Below, in pieces: positions 31,082-41,700 of a stretch of DNA of 56,858 nucleotides. The notes under the pieces were generated by a model. It searched no databases. It had not been told where the DNA came from and saw only the letters and a list, made by a program, of their open reading frames with translations. A program made the position numbers and the translations under genes. The stretch comes from Curvibacter sp. (lineage in GTDB: Bacteria; Pseudomonadota; Gammaproteobacteria; Burkholderiales; Burkholderiaceae_C), in contig JAHRYV010000021.1 of NCBI GenBank assembly GCA_020621965.1, positions 1 to 56,858 on the forward strand. Direction: 5' to 3'. Position 1 is the first letter of the stretch. The number at the start of each line of letters is the position of its first letter.

Positions 31082-31963
31082 TCAGTAGTTGACTTTGCGT
31101 TCGACGAACTTGAACTGCACCACCGTCAGCGCCACGACGATGACCATCAGCACCACCGACTGCGCGGCCGAGCCGCCCAGGTCCAGGGCCTTGAAGCCAT
31201 CGTAATAGACCTTGTAGACCAGGATGGCGGTCTCCTTGCCCGGCCCGCCCTGGGTGGCGGCGTCGACGATGGCGAAGGTGTCGAAGAAGGCGTAGACCAC
31301 GTTGATCACCAGCAGGAAGAAGGTGGTGGGCGAGAGCAGGGGGAAGACGATGGTCCAGAAGCGGCGCCAGGGCCGGGCGCCGTCGATGGCGGCCGCCTCG
31401 ATCAGCGACCTGGGGATGGACTGCAGGCCGGCCAGGAAAAAGAGGAAGTTGTAGGAGATCTGCTTCCACACGGCAGCCAGCACGATCAGCGTCATCGCGT
31501 GGTCGGCATTGAGCAGGTGGTTCCAGTCCACGCCGGCGCGGCGTAGCGCATAAGAGACGATGCCGATGCTGGGCGCGAACATGAAGAGCCAGAGCACGCC
31601 GGCCACGGCTGGCGCCACCGCATAGGGCCAGATCAGCAGCGTCTTGTAGGCCATGGCGCCGCGGATCACGCGGTCGGCAAAGACGGCCAGCAGCAGGGAC
31701 ACGGCCAGCCCCAGGCCGGCCACCAGCAGCGAGAAGACGGCCGTGGTCTGGAAGGAGGCGAGGTAGGTCTCGTCGTGCCAGAGGTTTCGGAAATTTTCCA
31801 GTCCGACCCATTCGGTCGAGGTGCCGAAGGCGTCGGACTGCTGCAGCGACTGCAGCAAGGCCTGGCCGGCCGGCCAGAAGAAAAACACGGCGATCACGAC
31901 CCCCTGCGGCGCCAGCAGCAGCCAGGGCAGCCAGCGGTGGCGGAAGACGACGCGTTTTTCCAT
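31082..31963 (-). CDS. ugpA: Glycerol-3-phosphate ABC transporter permease
   Basis: The first inner-membrane permease of the Ugp system. It has 293 residues, with an N-terminal membrane helix ([20 protein letters not shown]), five further hydrophobic segments and the EAA loop [18 protein letters not shown]. It is separated from ugpB by 90 bases containing two hairpins, whereas the genes after it overlap or nearly touch. Confidence 0.95.
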   Translation of the reverse strand: MEKRVVFRHRWLPWLLLAPQGVVIAVFFFWPAGQALLQSLQQSDAFGTSTEWVGLENFRNLWHDETYLASFQTTAVFSLLVAGLGLAVSLLLAVFADRVIRGAMAYKTLLIWPYAVAPAVAGVLWLFMFAPSIGIVSYALRRAGVDWNHLLNADHAMTLIVLAAVWKQISYNFLFFLAGLQSIPRSLIEAAAIDGARPWRRFWTIVFPLLSPTTFFLLVINVVYAFFDTFAIVDAATQGGPGKETAILVYKVYYDGFKALDLGGSAAQSVVLMVIVVALTVVQFKFVERKVNY

Positions 31964-31986
31964 GGGGGCGTCTTAGTTCGCGGCGG

Positions 31987-32009
31987 CCCTCCCCGCGGGG
32001 CGGGGAGGG
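31987..32009 (-). repeat. GC-rich hairpin in the ugpB-ugpA gap
   Basis: CCCTCCCCG (31987-31995) pairs with CGGGGAGGG (32001-32009) around a 5-base loop. It lies 24 bases before the ugpA start and is not followed by a T-run. Confidence 0.6.
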
Positions 32010-32040
32010 TAGTGGAGGGGTGCCGTCATGACAGCCACAG

Positions 32041-32068
32041 GCCAATAAGTCCGTCAGGACTTATTGGC
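32041..32068 (-). promoter_or_regulatory. Perfect 12-bp hairpin enclosing the ugpB stop codon
   Basis: GCCAATAAGTCC (32041-32052) is exactly complementary to GGACTTATTGGC (32057-32068) with a 4-base loop that contains part of the TGA stop (32054-32056). No T-run follows. Such hairpins after a binding-protein gene usually protect its mRNA from 3' decay, leaving more binding protein than permease. Confidence 0.65.
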
Positions 32069-33364
32069 TTTCGCGAAACGCTCCAGCTGCTCGTTGCCGC
32101 GCTTGACAGCGGTGTCCAGCGCTTCCTTCGGGGCCTTCTTGCCCGACCACACCAGTTCGAGCTCCTCGTCGATGATGGCGCGGATCTGGTTGAAGTTGCC
32201 CAGGCGGATGCCGCGTGACTTGTCGGTGGTCTTGCGGATCATCTGGTTGACGGCGGTGTCCGTGCCGGGGTTCTGCTTGTAGAACCCCGACTTCTCGGTC
32301 AGCTGGAAGGAGGCCAGGGTGACCGGCAGGTAGCCGGTGCGCTGGTGGCTCTTGGCCTGGATCTCGGCGCTGGTCAGGTAATGGAAGAAATTGGCTACGC
32401 CCTTGTATTCGGCTGCCTTCTTGCCCGACATCACCCACAGCGAGGCGCCGCCGATGATGGTGTTCTGCGGCGCGCCGACCACATCGGGGTAGTAGGGCAG
32501 CGGCGCGATGCCGAAGTCGAACTTGGCGTTCTTCTTGATGCTGGCGTAGGTCGAGGAGGAGGCCGTGGCCATGGCGCATTCGCCCGAGTAGAAGGCGGCA
32601 TCCGGCACGTTGCCGCGGCCCCGGTAGACGAACAGGCCCTGCTTGGACATATTGGCCAGATTCTCGATGTGGCGCACGTGCAGCGGGCTGTTGAAGGCCA
32701 GCCGCGCCGAACTGCCGCCAAAGCCATTGTTCTGGCTGGCGAACAGGGTGTTGTGCCAGGTCGAGAAGCTCTCGAGCTGGGTCCAGCTCTGCCAACTGGT
32801 GGTGTAGGGGCAGCTGTAGCCGGCGATCTTGAGCTTGGCGGCGGCCAGGGTCAGTTCGGGCCAGGTGGCCGGCGGTTTGTTCGGGTCCAGGCCGGCCTTG
32901 CGGAAGGCGTCCTTGTTGTAGTTCAGCACGGTGGTCGAGCTGTTGAGCGGAAAGCTCAGCATCTGGCCATTGGGGGCGGTGTAGTAGCCCACCACGGCCG
33001 GAATGTAGGCACCGGCGTCGAACTTGTAGCCGGCATCGGCCATGACCTTGCCCACCGGGATCACGGCGCCCTTGGCCGACATCATGGTCGCGGTGCCGAC
33101 TTCATAGACTTGCAGGATGTGCGGGGCATTGCCGGCGCGAAAGGCAGCGATGGAGGCCGTCATCGACTCGTCGTAGCTGCCCTTGTAGGTCGGCACGACC
33201 TTGTAGTCCTTCTGGCTGGCGTTGAAGCCGTTGGCCAGGTCGATGACCCAGTCGTTCAGGCCACCGGTCATCGAATGCCACCACTGGATCTCGGTCTGGG
33301 CCTGGGCGGGGGCCATGAGCAGGACGGACAGGGCGGCGGCGCCGAGGCGCAGGATCGGTTTCAT
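32054..33364 (-). CDS. ugpB: Periplasmic glycerol-3-phosphate / glycerophosphodiester binding protein
   Basis: The substrate-binding protein of the Ugp importer. It has 436 residues and a signal peptide of about 22 (LSVLLMAPAQAQ). The mature start TEIQWWHSMTGGLNDWV is the UgpB signature, and the SGECAMATASSSTYASIKK and GGASLWVMSGK regions carry ligand-contact residues. The ATG at 33364 is used; the open frame upstream lacks a signal peptide. It is the first gene of ugpBAECQ. A CTGTCACAT half-site resembling a Pho box lies about 45 bases upstream (33407-33415), consistent with phosphate control known for ugp in E. coli. Confidence 0.95.
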   Translation of the reverse strand: MKPILRLGAAALSVLLMAPAQAQTEIQWWHSMTGGLNDWVIDLANGFNASQKDYKVVPTYKGSYDESMTASIAAFRAGNAPHILQVYEVGTATMMSAKGAVIPVGKVMADAGYKFDAGAYIPAVVGYYTAPNGQMLSFPLNSSTTVLNYNKDAFRKAGLDPNKPPATWPELTLAAAKLKIAGYSCPYTTSWQSWTQLESFSTWHNTLFASQNNGFGGSSARLAFNSPLHVRHIENLANMSKQGLFVYRGRGNVPDAAFYSGECAMATASSSTYASIKKNAKFDFGIAPLPYYPDVVGAPQNTIIGGASLWVMSGKKAAEYKGVANFFHYLTSAEIQAKSHQRTGYLPVTLASFQLTEKSGFYKQNPGTDTAVNQMIRKTTDKSRGIRLGNFNQIRAIIDEELELVWSGKKAPKEALDTAVKRGNEQLERFAKANKS

Positions 33365-33568
33365 GCGTGGACTCCTTGTAGACAAGCCTTCCAGCGTAGG
33401 CCGGGTATGTGACAGAAGGATTAAGCGGCGATTACGCCTGCTTGGGACTTCGGGGTTTCCCCATGCGGCAGGCAGGCCCAATACCGGCCCGGGTTCGGCT
33501 CATGTTGCACTGCGGTAACATCTCGCCTCAGCCGGTAGCCCCGTTCTGGCTGAAATTCCAGGTTTCCC

Positions 33569-36500
33569 ATGAACGCACCGACTCCGCTAGATCAATTTGT
33601 GGATGCAGCCGGCCACGCGCCGCATGGTCACGAGCGCATCCGCGAAATCCCCTACAACTACACCTCGTTCTCCGACCGCGAGATCGTCATCCGCCTGCTC
33701 GGGCCGCGCGCCTGGGAGGTGTTGAACCAGTTGCGCGAGGAACGCCGCACCGGGCGCTCCGCCCGCATGCTGTACGAGGTGCTGGGCGACATCTGGGTGG
33801 TGCAGCGCAACCCCTACCTGCAGGACGACCTGCTGGACAACCCGAAGCGCCGCCTGCTGCTGGTCGAGGCCCTGCACCATCGCCTGGGCGAGGTGCAAAA
33901 GCGCCGCACGCCGCAGATCGACCCGCAGCGCGACGTGCTGGTGGGCGAGCTGCTGGCGGCGGCCAGCCGCGCGGTCGAGACTTTCAACGCCTCCTTCCAG
34001 GACATCGCCGCGCTGCGCCGCAAGGCCATGCGCATCCTGAGCCGACTCACGGCCAAGGACAACGTCAAGTTCGACGGTCTGTCGCGCGTGTCGCACGTGA
34101 CCGACGCCACCGACTGGCGGGTCGAGTACCCCTTTGTGGTGCTGACCCCGGACAGCGAGGCCGAGATGGCGCGCCTGGTCAAGGGCTGCATCGAACTGGG
34201 CCTGACCATCATCCCGCGCGGGGGCGGCACTGGCTACACCGGTGGCGCCGTGCCGCTGAGCTGGAAGAGTGCGGTGATCAACACCGAAAAACTCGAAGCC
34301 ATGACCGAGGTGGAGATGGTGCAGCTGCCCGGGCTGGAGCGCCCGGTGCCCACCATCTGGACCGAGGCGGGCGTGGTGACGCAACGTGTGGCCGATGCTG
34401 CCGAGCGCGCCGGTTTTGTCTTTGCCGTGGACCCGACCTCGGCCGAAGCCTCCTGTGTGGGCGGCAATATCGCCATGAACGCCGGCGGCAAGAAGGCCGT
34501 GCTCTGGGGCACGGCGCTGGACAACCTGGTCAGCTGGCGCATGGTCACGCCCGACGCCGGCTGGCTCGAAGTCACGCGCCTGCAGCACAACCTGGGCAAG
34601 ATCCACGACGCCGACGTCGCCAGCTTCGAACTCAAGTACTTCGAGGCCGACGGCAAGAAGCTGGTCAAGACCGAGCGCCTGGACATTCCGGGCCCGAGCT
34701 TTCGCAAGGCGGGCTTAGGCAAGGACGTCACCGACAAGTTCCTCGCCGGCCTGCCCGGCATCCAGAAGGAAGGCTGCGACGGCCTGATCACCAGCGCGCG
34801 CTGGGTGGTGCACCGCATGCCGGCCCACACCCGCACCGTCTGCCTGGAGTTCTTCGGCCACGCCCGTGACGCGGTGCCCAGCATCGTCGAGATCAAGGAC
34901 TACATGTTCGCCGAGCAGAAGCGCAGCGGCGTCCTGCTGGCCGGCCTGGAGCACCTGGACGACCGCTACCTGAAGGCCGTGGGCTACGCCACCAAGAGCA
35001 AACGCGGCGGCCTGCCCAAGATGGCGCTGTTCGGCGACATCGTCGGCGACGACCCCGACGCCGTGGCGCGCGCCACCAGCGAGGTGGTGCGCATCGCCAA
35101 TTCGCGCAGCGGCGAGGGTTTCATCGCCATCACCGCCGAGGCGCGCAAGAAATTCTGGCTGGACCGCAAGCGCACGGCCGCCATCAGCAAGCACACCAAC
35201 GCCTTCAAGATCAACGAGGACGTGGTGATCCCGCTGCCGCGCATGGCCGAGTACACCGACGGCATCGAGCGCATCAACATCGAGCTCTCCCTGCGCAACA
35301 AGCTCCAGCTGTGCGACGAGCTGGAGTTCTTCTTCAGCGTGGACAATCTGCCCCATCTGCTGGCCATCAGCAAGCAGGACGACGCCAGCGAGGCGCCGTC
35401 GGCCGAGCTGATGGAGGAGCGGGTGGCCCAGGCCCTGGCCCTGGTGCGCGAGGTGCGGACCCAGTGGCAGGACTGGCTGGACCGGGTGGACCAACTCTTT
35501 CCGCAGTTGCAGGACCACACCCTGCGCGCGAGCTGGAAGGCCCAGATCCGCGACCCGCTGGAGGGCATCTACACCGGCCGCGCCTTCGAGGCCATGCTGG
35601 CCGAGTGCAACGCCATCCAGCAGCGCGTGCTCAAGGGCCGGGTCTGGGTGGCGCTGCACATGCACGCCGGCGACGGCAATGTGCACACCAACATTCCCGT
35701 CAACAGCGACGACTACGAGATGCTGCAAGCCGCGCACGGCGCGGTCAAGCGCATCATGGCGCTGGCGCGTTCGCTCGACGGCGTGATCTCCGGCGAGCAC
35801 GGCATCGGCATCACCAAGCTGGAATTCCTCAGCGATGCCGAGATCCAGCCCTTTGCCGATTACAAGCAACGCATCGACCCCGAGGGGCGCTTCAACCGCG
35901 GCAAGCTGCTGCGCGAGGCCGCCCATCCGGCCGACCTGACCAACGCCTACACGCCCAGCTTCGGCCTGATGGGCCACGAGTCGCTGATCATGCAGCAGAG
36001 CGACATCGGCGCCATCGCCGAGAGTGTCAAGGACTGCCTGCGTTGCGGCAAGTGCAAACCGGTGTGTTCCACCCACGTGCCGCGCGCCAACCTGCTCTAC
36101 AGCCCGCGCAACAAGATCCTGGCCACCTCGCTGCTGGTCGAGGCTTTCCTGTACGAGGAACAGACCCGCCGCGGCGTGAGCATCAAGCACTGGCAGGAGT
36201 TCGAGGACGTGGCTGACCACTGCACGGTCTGCCATAAGTGCCTCTCGCCCTGCCCGGTGAAGATCGACTTCGGCGACGTGTCGATGAACATGCGCAACCT
36301 GCTGCGCAAGATGGGGCAGAAGACCTGGCGGCCCGGCAACGCGGCGGCCATGTTCTTCCTCAACGCCACCAGCCCCGAGACCATCAAGCTCATGCGTTCG
36401 GCCATGGTCGGCGTGGGTTTCAAGGCCCAGCGCCTGGCCAACCAGGTTCTGCGAGGGCTGGCGCGGCGCCAGACCAACCGGCCGCCGGCCACGGTGGGCC

Positions 36501-37276
36501 CCGCGCCCATCAAGGAGCAGGTGATCCACTTCATCAACAAGAAGATGCCCGGCGGCCTGCCCAAGAAGACGGCGCGTGCCCTGCTGGACATCGAGGATGC
36601 CGATTACGTCCCCATCATCCGCGATCCGCAGGCCACCACGCCGGAGACCGAGGCGGTGTTCTATTTCCCCGGTTGCGGCTCGGAGCGCCTGTTCAGCCAG
36701 GTGGGCCTGGCCACCCAGGCCATGCTCTGGCATGCCGGTGTGCAGACCGTGCTGCCGCCGGGTTACCTGTGCTGCGGTTATCCGCAGCGCGGCAGCGGCC
36801 AGTTCGACCGCGCCGAGAAGATGATCACCGACAACCGGGTGCTGTTCCACCGCGTGGCCAATACCCTGAACTACCTGGACATCAAGACCGTGGTGGTGAG
36901 CTGCGGCACCTGCTACGACCAGCTGCAGGGCAATGTGCTCAAGAGCGAGCGCTGCTGCGGCGAGTCCGGCACGCTGGGCGTGACCCGGCCCGATGTCTCG
37001 ACCCAGGTGCGCTTTCGCAAGGAAGAGGAAATCCGCAAGGGCGAGGTGGCGCTGCGCGAGGCCGGATTGGTGGGGCAGAAGGACAACGTCAAGATCCTCA
37101 CCAGCTGCCCCAGCTGTCTGCAGGGCCTGACGCGTTATGGCAACGATCTGCAGAACGGCCTGCTGGAGGCCGACTACATCGTGGTCGAGATGGCACGCCA
37201 GATCCTGGGCGAGGACTGGTTGCCGCAGTACGTGGCGTCGGCCAATGCCGGCGGCATCGAGCGTGTCCTGGTATGA
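33569..37276 (+). CDS. Giant FAD/iron-sulfur oxidoreductase (DUF3683 + D-lactate-dehydrogenase-like + dicluster + CCG domains)
   Basis: A 1235-residue fusion. Order: an N-terminal DUF3683 region (about 1-150), a PCMH-type FAD-binding domain (about 160-390; [27 protein letters not shown]), an FAD-oxidase C-terminal domain to about 790 ([29 protein letters not shown]), then two 4Fe-4S motifs (C823/826/829/833 and C885/888/891/895). The last part has two cysteine-rich CCG domains ([35 protein letters not shown]) like GlpC and heterodisulfide reductase B. It probably oxidises a 2-hydroxy acid and passes electrons toward quinone. The substrate is unknown. Confidence 0.88.
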   Translation: MNAPTPLDQFVDAAGHAPHGHERIREIPYNYTSFSDREIVIRLLGPRAWEVLNQLREERRTGRSARMLYEVLGDIWVVQRNPYLQDDLLDNPKRRLLLVEALHHRLGEVQKRRTPQIDPQRDVLVGELLAAASRAVETFNASFQDIAALRRKAMRILSRLTAKDNVKFDGLSRVSHVTDATDWRVEYPFVVLTPDSEAEMARLVKGCIELGLTIIPRGGGTGYTGGAVPLSWKSAVINTEKLEAMTEVEMVQLPGLERPVPTIWTEAGVVTQRVADAAERAGFVFAVDPTSAEASCVGGNIAMNAGGKKAVLWGTALDNLVSWRMVTPDAGWLEVTRLQHNLGKIHDADVASFELKYFEADGKKLVKTERLDIPGPSFRKAGLGKDVTDKFLAGLPGIQKEGCDGLITSARWVVHRMPAHTRTVCLEFFGHARDAVPSIVEIKDYMFAEQKRSGVLLAGLEHLDDRYLKAVGYATKSKRGGLPKMALFGDIVGDDPDAVARATSEVVRIANSRSGEGFIAITAEARKKFWLDRKRTAAISKHTNAFKINEDVVIPLPRMAEYTDGIERINIELSLRNKLQLCDELEFFFSVDNLPHLLAISKQDDASEAPSAELMEERVAQALALVREVRTQWQDWLDRVDQLFPQLQDHTLRASWKAQIRDPLEGIYTGRAFEAMLAECNAIQQRVLKGRVWVALHMHAGDGNVHTNIPVNSDDYEMLQAAHGAVKRIMALARSLDGVISGEHGIGITKLEFLSDAEIQPFADYKQRIDPEGRFNRGKLLREAAHPADLTNAYTPSFGLMGHESLIMQQSDIGAIAESVKDCLRCGKCKPVCSTHVPRANLLYSPRNKILATSLLVEAFLYEEQTRRGVSIKHWQEFEDVADHCTVCHKCLSPCPVKIDFGDVSMNMRNLLRKMGQKTWRPGNAAAMFFLNATSPETIKLMRSAMVGVGFKAQRLANQVLRGLARRQTNRPPATVGPAPIKEQVIHFINKKMPGGLPKKTARALLDIEDADYVPIIRDPQATTPETEAVFYFPGCGSERLFSQVGLATQAMLWHAGVQTVLPPGYLCCGYPQRGSGQFDRAEKMITDNRVLFHRVANTLNYLDIKTVVVSCGTCYDQLQGNVLKSERCCGESGTLGVTRPDVSTQVRFRKEEEIRKGEVALREAGLVGQKDNVKILTSCPSCLQGLTRYGNDLQNGLLEADYIVVEMARQILGEDWLPQYVASANAGGIERVLV

Positions 37277-37339
37277 CCCTGCTGGCGGCTTGGCCGCCAG
37301 TCTGGGGATAATCCGGTATCAACACACAAGGTGACCCTT

Positions 37340-37753
37340 ATGGCAGGTTTGCAGGCCGGCGCCCCGACGCCGCAGGATCTGACGGTACACAACAAGTCGC
37401 GGGTGCTGGAAATCAGCTTCTCCGACGGCAAGACCTTTCGCATCCCCTTCGAGTTGATGCGGATCTATTCGCCCTCGGCCGAGGTGCAGGGCCATGGCCC
37501 GGGCCAGGAAGTGCTGCAGACCGGCAAGCGCCAGGTCGAGCTGGCGGGGCTGGAGGCGGTGGGCAACTACGCCGTGCAGCCGACTTTCTCCGACGGCCAC
37601 GACAGCGGCATCTTTACCTGGGATTACCTCTACTTCCTGGGCTCGCAGCAGGACCAGCTCTGGGCCGATTACGAGGCCCGTCTGCAGGCGGCCGGCGTGG
37701 AGCGCGACGCGCCCATGCCCGAGAAGGCCGGTCATAGCTGCGGTAGCCATTGA
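37340..37753 (+). CDS. DUF971 protein (gamma-butyrobetaine hydroxylase N-terminal-like)
   Basis: A 137-residue protein with the DUF971 fold ([31 protein letters not shown], then [23 protein letters not shown]). The same fold is found at the N-terminus of gamma-butyrobetaine dioxygenase and in some iron-sulfur carrier proteins. The C-terminus ends CGSH. It is translated just ahead of ubiE (1-base gap), an arrangement I recall from many betaproteobacteria, which suggests a role linked to quinone or iron-sulfur metabolism. That role is inference only. The ATG at 37340 is preferred over a GTG three codons upstream. Confidence 0.82.
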   Translation: MAGLQAGAPTPQDLTVHNKSRVLEISFSDGKTFRIPFELMRIYSPSAEVQGHGPGQEVLQTGKRQVELAGLEAVGNYAVQPTFSDGHDSGIFTWDYLYFLGSQQDQLWADYEARLQAAGVERDAPMPEKAGHSCGSH

Positions 37754-37754
37754 T

Positions 37755-38486
37755 ATGAGTCAAACCCATTTCGGATTCGAGACGGTCGACGAGACCGAAA
37801 AAGCCAAACGGGTGCGGGGTGTGTTCGACTCGGTGGCGTCGAAATACGACGTCATGAACGACCTCATGTCGGGTGGCCTGCACCGGCTCTGGAAGGCCTA
37901 CACCGTGACGGTGGCCAACCTGAAGGAAGGTGACCGCGCGCTGGATATCGCCGGCGGCACCGGCGACCTGGCGCTGGCCTTTGCCAGGAAGGTCGGTAAG
38001 AGCGGCCAGGTGGTGCACACCGACATCAACGAAGCCATGCTGCGCGTCGGGCGCGATCGCCTGCTCGACGCGGGCGTGGCCTTGCCCACGGTGGTCTGCG
38101 ACGCCGAGAAGCTGCCCCTCCCGGACGGTCATTTCGACCTCGTCAGCGTCGCCTTCGGCCTGCGCAACATGACACACAAGGACCTGGCCCTGGCCGAGAT
38201 GTGCCGGGTGCTCAAGCCCGGCGGCAAGCTGCTGGTGCTGGAGTTCTCCAAGGTGGCGCCGCCGCTGGAGAAGGCCTACGACTGGTATTCCTTCAAGATC
38301 CTGCCCCAGCTGGGCCGGCTGGTGGCGGGCGATGCCGACAGCTACCGCTACCTGGCCGAGTCGATCCGCATGCACCCGGGCCAGGAGGAACTCAAGGCGA
38401 TGATGAAAAAAGCCGGATTCGGCCATGTGGATTTTCACAACATGAGCGCCGGTGTGGTGGCACTTCATGTTGGAATCAAGTGCTGA
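37755..38486 (+). CDS. ubiE: Ubiquinone/menaquinone C-methyltransferase UbiE
   Basis: UbiE adds the C-methyl group to the benzoquinol ring with S-adenosylmethionine. It has 243 residues. The SAM site is DIAGGTGD (64-71), and the family marks [24 protein letters not shown] and [17 protein letters not shown] are present. It directly follows the DUF971 gene. The open frame reaches upstream in that gene but the conserved protein starts at ATG 37755. Confidence 0.97.
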   Translation: MSQTHFGFETVDETEKAKRVRGVFDSVASKYDVMNDLMSGGLHRLWKAYTVTVANLKEGDRALDIAGGTGDLALAFARKVGKSGQVVHTDINEAMLRVGRDRLLDAGVALPTVVCDAEKLPLPDGHFDLVSVAFGLRNMTHKDLALAEMCRVLKPGGKLLVLEFSKVAPPLEKAYDWYSFKILPQLGRLVAGDADSYRYLAESIRMHPGQEELKAMMKKAGFGHVDFHNMSAGVVALHVGIKC

Positions 38487-38545
38487 GGCTCCCGATTTGG
38501 CTTAATTTCGGGTTGCCGTCTCGTATCGGATTTTTTGGAGCACGT

Positions 38546-39523
38546 ATGAAATACTGGTCTTTGGCGTTGTCGCTGGTCCTGGCCCTGGGTGCCGTCGACG
38601 CGGATGCCAAGCGCCTGGGGGGCGGCCGATCGGCGGGCAAGCAGTCCAGCAATGTGACGCAGCGCGAGGCCGCGCCGACGACACCGGCCGCGCCGACGCA
38701 GAATGCAGCCGCTGCGGCCAAGCCGGCGGCGCCTGCCACCACGGCGCCGGCCGCCGCACCCAAGAAACCCTGGGGCGCCATGCTGGGCGGCCTGGCGGCC
38801 GGTCTGGGCCTGGCCTGGCTGGCCAGCTCGCTGGGCCTGGGTGAGGCCTTCGGCCAGTTCATGATGATTGCCCTGCTGGTGTTGCTGGCCATGCTGGCCT
38901 TCGGCTGGTTCATGCGCAGCCGCCGGCCGGCCACGCCCGCCACGGGCCGTTTTGCCTTCCAGGGCGCGGGTGCTGGCCAGGTCACCACGGCCAGTCCGGC
39001 CTACCGCCCGGAGAACGTCGGCAACGACGCCTCGGCGCGCCCCTGGGAACGCAACCAGACGGCCTTCGACAGCGGTGCGGCCCAGGGCGGCACGTCCGGC
39101 ATCGTGATCGGCTCGGCGCTGAGCAGCGGCTGGAGCGTGCCCGCCGGTTTTGACGCCGATGGTTTCCTCAAGGCCGCCAAGAGCAATTTCATCCTGCTGC
39201 AGGCCGCCTGGGACCAGGCCGACATGGCTACCCTGCGCGCCATGATGACCGACGACATGCTGGCCGAGATCAGCGCCCAGCTGGCCGAGCGCGAGCAGCA
39301 CACCGGCGGCGCCGTGAACCTGACCGAGGTGCAGATGCTGCAGGCCCAGCTGCTGGGCATCGAGGACATGGGCGGCGAGTACCTGGCCAGCGTGGAGTTC
39401 TCCGGCATGATCCGCGAGGACCAGCAGTCCGGCCCCAGCCCCTTCCGCGAAGTCTGGAACATGAGCAAACCCAAGGACGGCAGCCGCGGCTGGCTGGTGG
39501 CGGGCGTGCAGGCCTTGCAGTAA
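38546..39523 (+). CDS. Tim44-like domain membrane protein
   Basis: A 325-residue protein with a signal-type helix (1-22), an Ala/Pro-rich linker, a pair of hydrophobic segments (about 72-92 and 105-128; GAMLGGLAAGLGLAWLAS and FMMIALLVLLAMLAFGWFM), and a C-terminal Tim44-like domain (about 190-325). Bacterial Tim44-like proteins are poorly understood; mitochondrial Tim44 anchors an import motor to the inner membrane. The gene sits between ubiE and ubiJ, so it may be co-expressed with quinone synthesis. TGGAG lies 5 bases before the ATG at 38546. Confidence 0.85.
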   Translation: MKYWSLALSLVLALGAVDADAKRLGGGRSAGKQSSNVTQREAAPTTPAAPTQNAAAAAKPAAPATTAPAAAPKKPWGAMLGGLAAGLGLAWLASSLGLGEAFGQFMMIALLVLLAMLAFGWFMRSRRPATPATGRFAFQGAGAGQVTTASPAYRPENVGNDASARPWERNQTAFDSGAAQGGTSGIVIGSALSSGWSVPAGFDADGFLKAAKSNFILLQAAWDQADMATLRAMMTDDMLAEISAQLAEREQHTGGAVNLTEVQMLQAQLLGIEDMGGEYLASVEFSGMIREDQQSGPSPFREVWNMSKPKDGSRGWLVAGVQALQ

Positions 39524-39569
39524 AAATACCGCGGGGCAGGGCCCCGCTGATCGGGAATAATCGGGGACT

Positions 39570-40103
39570 ATGGCAACACAGTCCCCTTTTTCTTTCCTGG
39601 ATGACGTACTCCAGAAGGTCGGCACCAGCCTGCAGCCGCCGGAGTGGGCGGTGCAGGAAGTGCAGCACCGCATCGTGCTGCTGCTCAACCATGTTCTGAT
39701 GCAGGAGCCTGAGGCCACGGCGCGGCTGGCGCGGCAAAAGGGCCGGACCGTGCTGTTCCATTGGGGGCAGTTCCACTTCAAGCTGACGCTCACGCCCGCC
39801 GGCCTGCTGGACCTGGCCCCGGCCGAGGCGCCGTCGGACCTCACGCTGTCGGTCACTGAAGCATCGCCGCTGGCCCTGGTGCAGGCGGCGCTGGCCGGCG
39901 ACAAGCCGGCGGTGCGCATCGAGGGTGACGTGCAACTGGCGGCCGACGTCAACTGGCTGGTCGACCACGTGCGCTGGGATATCGAAGAAGACCTGGCCCG
40001 CATCGTGGGCGACGCGCCCGCCCACGGCCTGGCGCAGGCAGCGCGCAACGCGCTGCAGACGCTCAGACAGTGGCTGACACCGTCCCGCGGAGCCAAGGAA
40101 TGA
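39570..40103 (+). CDS. ubiJ: Ubiquinone biosynthesis accessory factor UbiJ (SCP2 domain)
   Basis: UbiJ is a lipid-binding accessory protein that, with UbiK, organises the soluble Ubi complex. It has 177 residues, with an N-terminal SCP2 sterol-carrier domain (about 15-115: [54 protein letters not shown]) and a C-terminal helical part ([20 protein letters not shown]). The adjacency to ubiE and ubiB is the basis for choosing UbiJ among SCP2 proteins. Its TGA overlaps the ubiB ATG. Confidence 0.88.
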   Translation: MATQSPFSFLDDVLQKVGTSLQPPEWAVQEVQHRIVLLLNHVLMQEPEATARLARQKGRTVLFHWGQFHFKLTLTPAGLLDLAPAEAPSDLTLSVTEASPLALVQAALAGDKPAVRIEGDVQLAADVNWLVDHVRWDIEEDLARIVGDAPAHGLAQAARNALQTLRQWLTPSRGAKE

Positions 40104-41665
40104 CCCGCCTGCTGCGCGGTGCCTACATCGTCTGGATCGTGCTGCGCTACGGCCTGGACGAGCTGGTCCTGACCAGTTTCGGCAAACCCTGGCTGCGTGT
40201 GATCGCACGCATCGTGTCCTTCGGCCGCCGGCTGGACGCCCCGCGGGGCCAGCGCCTGCGCGAGGCGCTGGAGCGCCTGGGCCCCATCTTCGTCAAGTTC
40301 GGCCAGGTGCTTTCAACCCGGCGCGACCTGCTGCCGGCCGACATCGCCGACGAACTGGCCAAACTGCAGGACCGCGTGCCGCCCTTCAGCTCTGACGTGG
40401 CCGTCGCCACCATCGAGCGCGCCTTTCGCAAACCCGTGGCCCGGATCTTCAGCGAGTTCGAACGCCAGCCGGTGGCCAGCGCGTCGATCGCGCAGGTGCA
40501 CTTCGCCAAGCTGATCGATCGCACGGGCCGCGAGCGCGAGGTGGCGGTCAAGGTGCTGCGCCCGGGCATGCTGCCGGTGATCGAGAAGGACCTCAGCCTG
40601 ATGCGTCTGATGGCGGGCTGGGTCGAGAGCCTGTCGGCCGACGGCAAGCGCCTCAAGCCGCTGGAGGTGGTGGCCGAGTTCGACAAATACCTGCACGATG
40701 AACTGGATCTGGTGCGCGAAGCCGCCAGCGCCGCCCAGCTGCGCCGTAATATGGACGGGCTGGATCTGGTGCTCATCCCCGAGATGTTCTGGGACTACTG
40801 CCAGAGCGAGGTCATCGTGATGGAGCGCATGAAGGGCATCCCGATCAGCCAGACCGCGCGCCTGCGCGAGGCGGGGGTGGACCTGAAGAAGCTCTCGCGC
40901 GACGGTGTCACCATCTTCTTCACCCAGGTGTTCCGCGACGGCTTCTTCCACGCCGACATGCACCCGGGCAATATCTTTGTCAGCACGGACCCGGCCACCT
41001 TCGGGCGTTACATCTCGCTGGACTTCGGCATCGTCGGCACGCTGACCGAATACGACAAGGAATACCTGGCGCAGAACTTCACCGCCTTCTTCCGCCGCGA
41101 CTACAAGCGTGTGGCCGAGCTGCACATCGAATCCGGCTGGGTGCCGCCGGCCACCCGGGTGGACGAGCTGGAGTCGGCGATCCGCGCCGTCTGCGAGCCC
41201 TATTTTGACCGCCCGCTCAAGGAGATCTCGCTGGGCATGGTGCTGATGCGCCTGTTCCAGACATCACGCCGTTTCCAGGTCGAGATCCAGCCGCAACTGG
41301 TGCTGCTGCAGAAGACGCTGCTCAACATCGAGGGCCTGGGGCGCGAGCTCGATCCCGAACTGGACCTGTGGAGCACGGCCAAGCCTTTCCTGGAGAAATG
41401 GATGGCCGACCAGATCGGTCCGCGCAGGCTGCTGGAAGAGCTGAAGAACCAGGCCCCGCGTTACGCCAAGATGCTGCCCGATCTGCCGCGCCTGCTGCAC
41501 GACTATCTGAAGCATGGCGCCAGCGGCGGCAAGCGCGAGCTGGAGGAGTTGCTGGCCGAGCAGCGCCGCACCAACCGCCTGCTGCAGGGGCTGATCTACG
41601 CGGGCATCGGTTTTGCTTGCGGACTGGTCGTGATGCAGATCCTGGTCCGGCACCAGTATTTCTGA
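40100..41665 (+). CDS. ubiB: Ubiquinone biosynthesis ATPase/kinase-like protein UbiB
   Basis: UbiB is an atypical kinase-like ATPase needed for ubiquinone hydroxylation steps, bound to the membrane by C-terminal helices. The 521 residues contain the family KxGQ motif ([14 protein letters not shown]), an Ala-rich loop ([10 protein letters not shown]), the invariant Lys in [20 protein letters not shown] and the metal-binding DFG, plus two hydrophobic segments at the end ([23 protein letters not shown]). It overlaps ubiJ by 4 bases (ATGA), so the two are coupled. Confidence 0.97.
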   Translation: MTRLLRGAYIVWIVLRYGLDELVLTSFGKPWLRVIARIVSFGRRLDAPRGQRLREALERLGPIFVKFGQVLSTRRDLLPADIADELAKLQDRVPPFSSDVAVATIERAFRKPVARIFSEFERQPVASASIAQVHFAKLIDRTGREREVAVKVLRPGMLPVIEKDLSLMRLMAGWVESLSADGKRLKPLEVVAEFDKYLHDELDLVREAASAAQLRRNMDGLDLVLIPEMFWDYCQSEVIVMERMKGIPISQTARLREAGVDLKKLSRDGVTIFFTQVFRDGFFHADMHPGNIFVSTDPATFGRYISLDFGIVGTLTEYDKEYLAQNFTAFFRRDYKRVAELHIESGWVPPATRVDELESAIRAVCEPYFDRPLKEISLGMVLMRLFQTSRRFQVEIQPQLVLLQKTLLNIEGLGRELDPELDLWSTAKPFLEKWMADQIGPRRLLEELKNQAPRYAKMLPDLPRLLHDYLKHGASGGKRELEELLAEQRRTNRLLQGLIYAGIGFACGLVVMQILVRHQYF

Positions 41666-41700
41666 CGGAATCATTCTCGGGACCAAGTACTTAGGAGCAT

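Noticed and set aside
31987..32009. Terminator between ugpB and ugpA
   Set aside because: The hairpin is strong but no T-run follows, and the downstream permease genes need expression from the same operon, so I do not call it a terminator.
33365..33568. Possible small RNA or gene between ugpB and the giant oxidoreductase
   Set aside because: The 204-base divergent gap has no good frame and no clear promoter pair; beyond the weak Pho-like half-site I see nothing firm.
34715..36850. Minus-strand open frame of 711 codons
   Set aside because: Antisense to the 1235-residue oxidoreductase, which has clear cysteine motifs and homology.
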